Part shown: positions 50,418-56,843 of the stretch, one piece after another
Position numbering within the stretch: the stretch's first letter is position 1
Layout of the letters: each line of letters opens with the position of its first letter
From: CAYGWX01 sp964353855 [NCBI: uncultured bacterium]
Lineage (GTDB): Bacteria > Edwardsbacteria > CAYGWX01
DNA: 64,000 nt
NCBI GenBank assembly: GCA_964353855.1
Contig: CAYGWX010000008.1
Location: 4,955-68,954 of the forward strand
Direction: 5' to 3'
Notes under the pieces: generated by a model
Databases searched by the model: none
Told to the model about the DNA's origin: nothing
Seen by the model: the letters and a program-made list of their open reading frames with translations, nothing else
Translations under genes and position numbers: made by a program

Positions 50418-51824
50418 ATGAACAATCGGAGGGCGAAGGTCGTTGTCCTTCCGGCCTTGCTCCTGATGATCCTTCTCCCCTTTGGGTGCAGCCGGAGGAG
50501 AGATGTCTTCACCAACCCCAAGTCCCCTCATGTCGCGGGATGGAACGAGGAGTTCTCACCCAACTTCCACGGCATCTTCGTGAAGCGGGACGGCGGGCCC
50601 TTTGGGTGCATCACCTGCCATGCCGTGAGCCAGACGGATTCGTCCAGCTACTGCTTCACCAATTGCCACTACGGCCCCTCGGGACGGCCCCATCCTCCGG
50701 CATGGACGGATTCGTCCACGGCCGAGTTTCACGGGATCCGGGTGGTGAACTACGGGCTGAACACCGTGGTCAACGGCCGGACCCGGCCTTGTACGGACTG
50801 CCATTACGTGGACAACAAGGACACGCTCTCCTGGTGCTTCCGGGCCTGCCACGACGGTCCGGTGGGCGCGAACCGGCCTCCCCGGAATCCAACGCTTCGG
50901 GGCCACCGCGAAGCCTGGAAGACGGCGGCCAATCCCCGCTCGCTCATCTTCCACGGGAACTACGTGGCCTCCGCGGGCTTCGCTTACTGCAAGGACTGCC
51001 ACGGGTCCGATTTCCAGGGCGGGATCGGCCCCTCCTGCGGAAAGCCAGGCTGCCACGACTTCGGGGGCGGCTACACCTTCTTCCCGCACCCGTCATACTG
51101 GAAGACGGATTCTTCCTCTCAGGGGTTCCACGGCCGCTTCGTGCTTCAAAAGGGGAAAGGCATCTGCCAGGCCTGCCACGGAAAAGATTTCGATGGTAAA
51201 TATAACCAAAAGCCTTGTTTCCCCTGTCATGACTATCCCCATCCGGCTCCGGCCATCTATAATGACACCCTCCAGGACAGATTCCACGGAAGACAACTCT
51301 GGCGTTTCGGCAACGAAGCCTGCAAGGTCTGCCACGGGGACACCTCGACCCTGTTCCGAGGGGGACGGGTGAATGTGGGCTGTCTCACTCTCGCCTGCCA
51401 TCCCGGGGGGTCGGCCCATGGTCTGCCAGGACCCTCCACGCGTTGGAAACAAGGGCCCCGGACCAATCCTCTCTGGCATGGGAATCAAGTGGGGCGGGAT
51501 GGCTTTGCAGCCTGTCGTACCTGCCATGGAGCCAATTTCGATTATAGCGCGCAAGGCTTAGGGCATGGATGCGCATACTTCAACCCTCCCTGCCACGAGC
51601 AATACCAGTTTAAACAATACGGGATCAGTCCCCATGAAACACGGGCCTGGAACAGAGGGGATACCCTTCCTCCGCCTCAGGATACGACCCATGCCTGGTG
51701 GGTCAACGCAGTCCGGCACCACACTTATACCGATTGCACCTATTGCCACTTCTCCGCGACCCACTACTGGCGCGACGGAACCCAGGTGTCCAGTTGCCAA
51801 CCCTCCTGTTGCCACGGATTTTGA
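50418..51824 (+). CDS. Multihaem lipoprotein cytochrome with alternating canonical and extended haem motifs
   Basis: A 468-residue lipoprotein (LPALLLMILLPFGC signal). It has eight CXXCH motifs (CITCH, CTDCH, CKDCH, CQACH, CFPCH, CKVCH, CRTCH, CTYCH) and six with longer spacing: CFTNCH and CFRACH (CX3CH), CGKPGCH, CLTLACH and CQPSCCH (CX4CH) and CAYFNPPCH (CX6CH). In several places they alternate, and FHGxxV blocks (FHGIFVKRDG, FHGIRVVNYG, FHGNYV, FHGRFV) repeat along the chain. Up to 14 haems are possible. Expected on the cell surface as the terminal electron donor. Its last ~220 bases have a second copy at 54355. Confidence 0.92.
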   Translation: MNNRRAKVVVLPALLLMILLPFGCSRRRDVFTNPKSPHVAGWNEEFSPNFHGIFVKRDGGPFGCITCHAVSQTDSSSYCFTNCHYGPSGRPHPPAWTDSSTAEFHGIRVVNYGLNTVVNGRTRPCTDCHYVDNKDTLSWCFRACHDGPVGANRPPRNPTLRGHREAWKTAANPRSLIFHGNYVASAGFAYCKDCHGSDFQGGIGPSCGKPGCHDFGGGYTFFPHPSYWKTDSSSQGFHGRFVLQKGKGICQACHGKDFDGKYNQKPCFPCHDYPHPAPAIYNDTLQDRFHGRQLWRFGNEACKVCHGDTSTLFRGGRVNVGCLTLACHPGGSAHGLPGPSTRWKQGPRTNPLWHGNQVGRDGFAACRTCHGANFDYSAQGLGHGCAYFNPPCHEQYQFKQYGISPHETRAWNRGDTLPPPQDTTHAWWVNAVRHHTYTDCTYCHFSATHYWRDGTQVSSCQPSCCHGF

Positions 51825-51874
51825 TAGGCGCATTCCCACTCTGGCAACTATCCCTGGCCTGGCTCCAACACTGA

Positions 51875-51913
51875 TTCCCCTCCCCGGTCTGTAAAGGCTT
51901 TCGGGGAGGGGAA
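51875..51913 (+). terminator. 12-bp hairpin after the cytochrome operon
   Basis: TTCCCCTCCCCG and CGGGGAGGGGAA form a perfect stem around a 15-base loop. No T-tract follows. The 350 bases after the cytochrome gene hold this hairpin and the candidate RNA below, no protein gene. Confidence 0.6.
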
Positions 51914-51993
51914 ATGGGGGTCTTCTGCGCTTTCTTAAACCATTTACAGACCTCTCCTTGGTAACGATGTCTTGGTGCACCAACCGAAGCCAC

Positions 51994-52022
51994 TTGACAA
52001 ATCCTGGTATTTGTGTTACTAT
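51994..52022 (+). promoter_or_regulatory. Promoter upstream of a candidate non-coding transcript
   Basis: TTGACA, 17 bases, TACTAT (52017-52022). Confidence 0.6.
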
Positions 52023-52028
52023 ATTGAG

Positions 52029-52195
52029 ATGATTTACTAAGATAATTACTTGATTTCCGGTCGGGTAGATGACCCAGTCGAGGAAGGTAACATAGAGAGG
52101 TCTTGTGTAAGGGGCTAAGTTGAAGACCGTGACAAGGTGGTCTCAGAGGATGGTCAGGGAGGAGGGTACTCTTTCTCTGGGCCTTTTTGTCTTTT
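52029..52195 (+). ncRNA. Candidate structured RNA or 5' leader of the AraC-type gene
   Basis: About 165 bases between a promoter and a GGTCAGGGAG...CTCTGGGCC stem with TTTTTGTCTTTT tail. Internal stems include GGTCTT/AAGACC around GTGTAAGGGGCTAAGTTG and GGGT-AGATG-ACCC. No known riboswitch or RNA family was recognised and no reading frame fits. It could be a stand-alone RNA or an attenuated leader of the following regulator gene. Confidence 0.4.
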
Positions 52196-52255
52196 GGGGC
52201 AGTCGCCTTGAATTTAATTCAGGGTCGGTGCTTCTTTTTATTCTTGAGAGGGCCT

Positions 52256-52681
52256 TTGGTTAACAGGAAATCAGGAGAGACTCCGAAGGGAGAGACGAAG
52301 CCCAAGGAGGTTTCCTGGAAGCTCCGCTGGGCGTTCACCCAGGCCGAGGAGATGGAACTGAGGGACCTCTGTCTGGAGAAACTATCCGCTGAGGCCGGAC
52401 TCTCCAAATGTTACCTCTCGCGGAACTTCCCGCTCATCGCAGGCTACTCCTTTGAGGAGTATCGGAAGAACCGGCGCATCACCGAGACCAAGAGGTTGCT
52501 CACCGAGACACCCATGTTCCTGGAGCAAATCGCCTTCGCTCTCGGTTTCGCCCGCTTGGAGGATTTCACCATTTTTGGGGAGGAGACGACGGGGTACAAG
52601 CCGAAAGCCTTCCGGGACTACTACGTGGCGAATGGGAGGTTCCCGCCTGACAAGGGGGGTGCAACAAAACCGCTAAAATAG
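52256..52681 (+). CDS. AraC-type helix-turn-helix protein
   Basis: The C-terminal ~100 residues form a double helix-turn-helix of AraC type: LEKLSAEAGLSKCYLSRNFP, then SFEEYRKNRRITETKRLL and the second helix pair LEQIAFALGFARLEDFTIF with GYKPKAFRDYY. The N-terminal part is short and basic, with no effector-binding domain. The start is uncertain: TTG 52256 has GAGAGG before it, while an upstream TTG at 52187 lies in the T-tract of a terminator. It may regulate flanking surface-protein or cytochrome genes. Confidence 0.75.
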   Translation: MVNRKSGETPKGETKPKEVSWKLRWAFTQAEEMELRDLCLEKLSAEAGLSKCYLSRNFPLIAGYSFEEYRKNRRITETKRLLTETPMFLEQIAFALGFARLEDFTIFGEETTGYKPKAFRDYYVANGRFPPDKGGATKPLK

Positions 52682-52704
52682 CATTAAAACCGCACTTTTC
52701 GCAA

Positions 52705-52733
52705 TTGACTTCGCCCGCGGTTTGGGGTACAAT
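52705..52733 (+). promoter_or_regulatory. Promoter of the BNR-like secreted protein
   Basis: TTGACT, 17 bases, TACAAT (52728-52733). Confidence 0.7.
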
Positions 52734-52811
52734 TGCCTGGTTGCGGGCGGGGCGATTTCTCGGCCTCAGCCTTAACTGCACCCTGTTGTTTAATTAAAGG
52801 AGGATCAGAAA

Positions 52812-54257
52812 ATGAAGAAGACGTTAGTGGTAGTCTTAATGTGCGGAGCCCTCTTGCTCCTTGCGGTTACCTCCCTTTTCGCCCAGTGGCAGCCCGATCA
52901 GTGGTTAGCCAACGGTCCAAACGTCTCTGGCTGCAATGCTTGGTGGATCGGCAGCGTAAACAATTACGTCCATGCCGTTTATACCTTAATCGGCCCCACC
53001 AGTAATAGTGTTGCCTATCGGAGATCCACCAATGGCGGAGTGAATTGGCTTTCCGAAGTAACGCTGTGGCCTTCGGAGAACGCCTTACCTCCTTTCCCTT
53101 CTGTGGTTCCAGACTTTCAAAGAGTTCATGTCGTGGCATACTATATAACCGTTACTAATCCGGATAATAGTAATTTTTACTACCGCCGCTCTCCGGATCA
53201 AGGTGCTTCCTGGGAAAATGCGCAAATTGTGATTCCAGGGCCTTACGCTAATCCACCTCCTTGCGCTGCGGAATCCAATGGCAAGGTTCATGCCGTAGGC
53301 TGTGTGGGGCAAAGCACGACTTACATTTATTACAATCGCTCCATTGATTCAGGAACAACCTGGGGTACGGCGATTTCTCTTAACGCTGGTTCGGGACCAA
53401 CCATTGCTGCACAAGACCCCAGAGTCCACTTGGCTTATTTAGGTGCCGATGGGCTTTACTATCGGCGCTCTCTGGATAATGGGGTAACCTGGCAGCCGCC
53501 AGTCAAACTTTTCAGTTACCCCTGGCCTTGCGATTACCCCTCCATTAGGGCCCGTAATTTAAACGTCTATATCGCTTGCAGTCGTTACGAAAGCACAAGC
53601 GGTCATGACCAAATCTTCGTTCTCCAATCCAACAATGGTGGCGCATCATGGGGGTCGCCCGTTCAAGTCACAAATAACCCTTACGATTCCAGGTATCCAA
53701 ACCTTGCTGTTTCCGGAAACTTTCTCCATATGACTTGGTGCCTGGATAACGCTAACGGCCATAACCTTTACTATTCCCGCAGGGCCCTTGCTCCGGGTTC
53801 GCCGTGGGTTCCATTCACGCAGTTAACCTCGGACAATGGCGCTTATTACCCTTCTACTTCGGTCGGAGGTGGAAGGGTAGATGTAGACTGGAACGATTGG
53901 GGTTCTCAACTATTGTACAAACGCAATCCCACGGGCGATCAAAGTGGTGGAGGCATTACTGACGGCGGCTCGCGTTGGCCAGCGGACAGCACCTCCGCTA
54001 CTTCTGCAGTCGAAGAATCTCCTCCGATTAAAGTTCAGGGCTTGCCTGACACTTACGAGATTTCTCCCAATCCCTTTGTCTACTCAGCCTCGATCCCAGG
54101 CCACGAGGCCGAGCGCTTTGTCCTTTACGATGTTTCCGGTAGACAGGTGGGAAATTATCAGGGTAACCGAATCGGGTCCGATGTTCGTCCAGGGGTTTAC
54201 TTCCTCAAGGTGGAAGCCAAGAACTCCACACTGTTGCGGATTGTAAAGCTGAGATAG
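52812..54257 (+). CDS. Secreted sialidase-like (BNR-repeat) propeller protein with T9SS-type C-terminal domain
   Basis: A 481-residue protein with signal peptide (LLLLAVTSLFA) and Asp-box-like repeats: YRRSTNGGVNWLSEV, YYRRSPDQGASWENA, YYNRSIDSGTTWGTA, YYRRSLDNGVTWQPP, LQSNNGGASWGSPV. These mark a six-bladed sialidase-type propeller, though catalytic sialidase residues cannot be confirmed. The C-terminal domain (ISPNPFVYSASIPGHEAERF, LYDVSGRQVGNYQG, RIVKLR) matches those at 13799 and 46047. The gene lies between the intact cytochrome 3' end and its duplicate, and looks more AT-rich than the cytochromes. Confidence 0.85.
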   Translation: MKKTLVVVLMCGALLLLAVTSLFAQWQPDQWLANGPNVSGCNAWWIGSVNNYVHAVYTLIGPTSNSVAYRRSTNGGVNWLSEVTLWPSENALPPFPSVVPDFQRVHVVAYYITVTNPDNSNFYYRRSPDQGASWENAQIVIPGPYANPPPCAAESNGKVHAVGCVGQSTTYIYYNRSIDSGTTWGTAISLNAGSGPTIAAQDPRVHLAYLGADGLYYRRSLDNGVTWQPPVKLFSYPWPCDYPSIRARNLNVYIACSRYESTSGHDQIFVLQSNNGGASWGSPVQVTNNPYDSRYPNLAVSGNFLHMTWCLDNANGHNLYYSRRALAPGSPWVPFTQLTSDNGAYYPSTSVGGGRVDVDWNDWGSQLLYKRNPTGDQSGGGITDGGSRWPADSTSATSAVEESPPIKVQGLPDTYEISPNPFVYSASIPGHEAERFVLYDVSGRQVGNYQGNRIGSDVRPGVYFLKVEAKNSTLLRIVKLR

Positions 54258-54284
54258 TTAGGCAATCCATCGTCAGTATCCTAA

Positions 54285-54319
54285 AGAAAGGGCGATCTTT
54301 GGATCGCCCTTTCTTTTTG
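54285..54319 (+). terminator. Rho-independent terminator
   Basis: AAAGAAAGGGCGATC-TTT-GGATCGCCCTTTCTTTTT: a long perfect stem with a T-tract. Confidence 0.9.
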
Positions 54320-54354
54320 TTTACTTGTAGTGTCTGAGGCCTCCAGTCCGCGTT

Positions 54355-54566
54355 CCGTAGTTTTAAAATACGGAATCAGTCCCCACCACGACACCCGGGC
54401 TTGGGCCAGCGGCGATACCCTCCCACCGGCCGGGGATACGACCCATGCCTGGTGGGTCAACGTGGTCCGGGGACGGGATTCAACCGATTGCTCCTATTGC
54501 CATTACGCGCCGAATCATTACTGGAGGGACGGAACGCTGGTGACCGTCTGCCAGTACTGCCACTGA
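54355..54566 (+). pseudogene. Orphan 3'-end copy of the multihaem cytochrome gene
   Basis: The encoded text (YGISPHHDTRAWASGDTLPP, DTTHAWWVNVV, DCSYCH, HYWRDGTLVTVCQYCH) matches the C-terminus of the cytochrome ending at 51824. At DNA level 29 bases (GGATACGACCCATGCCTGGT...) are identical between 54434-54462 and 51680-51708. The copy lacks the upstream 400 residues, a ribosome-binding site and a promoter, and sits right after a terminator. Its two haem motifs are both CXXCH, whereas the intact copy has a CX4CH at the end. A remnant of a second cytochrome gene. Confidence 0.85.
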
Positions 54567-54630
54567 TCCGGCCCGGAGAAGGATAAAGGACCCCGTTATC
54601 CCGGTGGAGGGGAAAAACCATATCCTCCTC

Positions 54631-54659
54631 TTGACAAAACGTCGTCAATAGGGTACAAT
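54631..54659 (+). promoter_or_regulatory. Promoter of the first CX3CH secreted protein
   Basis: TTGACA, 17 bases, TACAAT (54654-54659). Confidence 0.8.
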
Positions 54660-54710
54660 TATCACGTTCAAAAGAGAATGGGCATGGGGAAGTTTAAAAA
54701 GGAGGAAGAC

Positions 54711-55517
54711 ATGAAGAAAGGCTTATCATTCCTTTTGGCCCTGGGCCTGGTTTTGGTCCTCGCCGGCCCGCTCACCGCGCACGTGTGGCTGCTCGGCTTT
54801 TCCGGAGCCCCGGGGACATACGGAGTCTGCAGCAGAACCTGCCACTGCTATCCCGGCGGAACGCTGAGCGTGAATGGCTTTCCGGATCATTACAGTCCCG
54901 GCCAGACCTATACCATCAGCGTGACCCACATCGGGGGGGACTCCATCGAGAATTTCAATTGCTCCGTCCGGATCGGGCAAGGGGCAGAGAATGCCGGACT
55001 TCTGCAAGCCGGATACCTCACCGAGACTACCTTCGACAGCGTGGAGACCAACGGGGTTCACGCCCTCGCCCGGTGCGACAGCTGCGATTTCCTCTGGACC
55101 GCCCCGCCGGTGGGCACGGACACGGTCCGGCTCTATTTCGGGGGGATGCAAGGCATCGAGGGGGAATGGGGCCGGAATACGGAGTATATATTGACCGCGC
55201 CGGAGTTCACCGGAGTAGAAGAGCAGGCAGGCCTTCAGCCGAAAAGCGAATCCTTCGACCTGCGCCTGGCGGGCGCGAACCCGGCCCGGAACGGGGTTGC
55301 CCTGGCCTACCGCCTGGACGGCAAGGGGCCGGCGCAGCTCAGGGTCTACGACCTCGCCGGACGGCTGGTGAGGTCCTTCACGGTCAGAGGCAGCTCGGGG
55401 ATCCTGCGATGGGACGGTCGCGACGCCCGGGGGGCGCTATCGGCCCCAGGAGTCTACCTGTTGCGTCTGGAGCAGGGGAACCGCTCCTCCACCGGGAAGG
55501 CTGTGCTGATCCGATAA
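54711..55517 (+). CDS. Secreted Reeler-like/choice-of-anchor V-type protein with CX3CH motif and FlgD-like C-terminus
   Basis: A 268-residue protein starting at ATG 54711 (AAAAAGGAGG upstream; an in-frame ATG at 54678 is less likely). After the signal peptide (FLLALGLVLVLAGPLTA) comes GFSGAPGTYGVCSRTCHCYPGG, where CSRTCH is a haem-like motif with three residues between the cysteines, and FPDHYSPGQTYTISV, a Reeler-like beta-sandwich. The C-terminal domain (LRLAGANPARNGVALAY, VYDLAGRLVRSFTV, LRWDGRDARGALSAPGVYLL) is of FlgD/T9SS type. Relatives in Bacteroidetes usually carry CXXCH. A second copy follows at 55805. Confidence 0.82.
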   Translation: MKKGLSFLLALGLVLVLAGPLTAHVWLLGFSGAPGTYGVCSRTCHCYPGGTLSVNGFPDHYSPGQTYTISVTHIGGDSIENFNCSVRIGQGAENAGLLQAGYLTETTFDSVETNGVHALARCDSCDFLWTAPPVGTDTVRLYFGGMQGIEGEWGRNTEYILTAPEFTGVEEQAGLQPKSESFDLRLAGANPARNGVALAYRLDGKGPAQLRVYDLAGRLVRSFTVRGSSGILRWDGRDARGALSAPGVYLLRLEQGNRSSTGKAVLIR

Positions 55518-55538
55518 ATCCCAAATCCTTAATCTCGA

Positions 55539-55565
55539 GGGCTGCGAACAGCAGCCCTTTTTTAT
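55539..55565 (+). terminator. Rho-independent terminator
   Basis: GGGCTGC-GAACA-GCAGCCC followed by TTTTTTATTTT. Confidence 0.9.
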
Positions 55566-55589
55566 TTTGGCTGAGGATAACAATCAAGA

Positions 55590-55618
55590 TTGACAAATCG
55601 TAGTGTTTATGATAAAAT
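55590..55618 (+). promoter_or_regulatory. Promoter of the second CX3CH secreted protein
   Basis: TTGACA, 17 bases, TAAAAT (55613-55618). Confidence 0.8.
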
Positions 55619-55666
55619 ATCTTTCTTAAAACGATCGGACAAAGGGGACTTAAAAAGGGGAAAGCC

Positions 55667-55804
55667 ATGGTTAAAAGTTACTCATTCCTTTTGGCCTTGG
55701 GCCTGGTTGAAGCCTTGGCTGACCCAGCGGAACAATTTGCGTTGCCTGTTTTCCCGTCCGCTACCAGTAAAGCCTTGTTGATCCATAAGAAGGAAGATGC
55801 AAAC
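55667..55804 (+). pseudogene. Relic of a duplicated signal-peptide start ahead of the second CX3CH gene
   Basis: ATG 55667 opens MVKSYSFLLALGLVEALAD, and its DNA (TCATTCCTTTTGGCC...GGGCCTGGTT) closely matches the signal-peptide start of the gene at 54711. The frame continues into the gene at 55805, which has its own ATG, ribosome-binding site and signal peptide. It appears to be a leftover of tandem duplication, now leader RNA or a long N-terminal extension. Confidence 0.6.
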
Positions 55805-56602
55805 ATGAAGAAAGACATAGTGCTCATTTCGATTTTGATGCTAACTTGGGCGGCATCGCTCGGGGCCTATACTTTCACGACCGGTTTTTCCGGAGCTCCC
55901 GGAAGTTACGGGCTCTGCGCCAGCACCTGTCACGGCGTACCCGGGGGCACGATTACCATAACCGGCTTCCCGGCAAGGTACCGGCCCGGACAAACATATA
56001 CTGTCAAAATTTACGGGGATTCCATTAGGCAGTTTAACGGCTCCTGCCGGGTGGGCACGGACACCCTGAACGCAGGGACGATTACCGCGGACTACAACAC
56101 CGAGGTCTACAACGTGTTCGGTGAGACCAACGGCATTCACCTCCTGGTGCCTTCCAGCGACAGCGGGGCGTTCCTCTGGACTGCCCCCGACCCCGGCGTG
56201 GACACGGTACGGCTCTTCATCGCGGGCGAGCAGGGCATCATGTCCTTCGGCCCGAACACGGAGTTAGTTTTTGTATCCGCCCAGGCCACAGGGGTAGAGG
56301 AGCAAGGCCAGGAAGGCATGAAGGATAGAAGGATGTGGACCAGGGTCACGCCGAATCCCTTCCAAAAGCAATGCGCGATCACCTATGGGCCTCTTGCGGG
56401 TGGCCCGGCCAGGCTTTCTGTCTTTGATTACAGGGGGCATGTGGTAAGGGTTCTCACGACCTACTCCTCTCGCCTTTCACCTCACACATTCATATGGGAT
56501 GGCCGGGATGTTTCGGGCCGACGGGTCCCTCAGGGCGTCTACCTCTTCCGCTTGGAACAGGGGAACCGCTCCTCCACCGGGAAGGCTGTGCTGATCCGAT
56601 AG
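55805..56602 (+). CDS. Secreted Reeler-like/choice-of-anchor V-type protein with CX3CH motif, second copy
   Basis: A 265-residue paralogue of the preceding gene. ATG 55805 has GAAGGAAG upstream and a good signal peptide (IVLISILMLTWAASLGA). The domain reads GFSGAPGSYGLCASTCHGVP (CASTCH is CX3CH), then GFPARYRPGQTYTVKI. The FlgD/T9SS-like C-terminus contains VTPNPFQKQCAITYGPL and FIWDGRDVSGRRVPQGVYLF. The last 44 coding bases are identical to the other copy (55473-55516 and 56558-56601), while the middle has diverged, which suggests gene conversion of the tail. Mono-haem or redox role is possible but unproven. Confidence 0.82.
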   Translation: MKKDIVLISILMLTWAASLGAYTFTTGFSGAPGSYGLCASTCHGVPGGTITITGFPARYRPGQTYTVKIYGDSIRQFNGSCRVGTDTLNAGTITADYNTEVYNVFGETNGIHLLVPSSDSGAFLWTAPDPGVDTVRLFIAGEQGIMSFGPNTELVFVSAQATGVEEQGQEGMKDRRMWTRVTPNPFQKQCAITYGPLAGGPARLSVFDYRGHVVRVLTTYSSRLSPHTFIWDGRDVSGRRVPQGVYLFRLEQGNRSSTGKAVLIR

Positions 56603-56615
56603 GCTCAAGCATTCC

Positions 56616-56645
56616 AAGAGAGGCCGCCTTTGGGCGGCCTCTCTT
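56616..56645 (+). terminator. Rho-independent terminator
   Basis: AAGAGAGGCCGCC-TTT-GGGCGGCCTCTCTT: a long perfect stem, followed by CATTCTTCCTTTT. Confidence 0.8.
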
Positions 56646-56807
56646 CATTCTTCCTTTTAGACAAAATTCCCGTTATATATTTTAGGGTTATTTCACTACC
56701 AAGAGGGCTCCTTGAACGGTGATTCTCCATTGGAAAATGGAACAACTTCGGGCATTTTCGCCAGCGGGGCGGCCTCCGGGCCGCCTCGTGCTTTTCCCTC
56801 TCAGGGG

Positions 56808-56837
56808 TTGACAAACTCCCGGGGCGTGGGATATAGT
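56808..56837 (+). promoter_or_regulatory. Promoter of relA/spoT
   Basis: TTGACA, 18 bases and TATAGT (56832-56837). ATG 56844 follows the -10 box after six bases, so the mRNA is probably leaderless. Confidence 0.8.
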
Positions 56838-56843
56838 AATTGG

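Noticed and set aside
54330-54566. A separate 78-residue cytochrome gene
   Set aside because: It is a copy of another gene's 3' end, directly after a terminator, without start signals.
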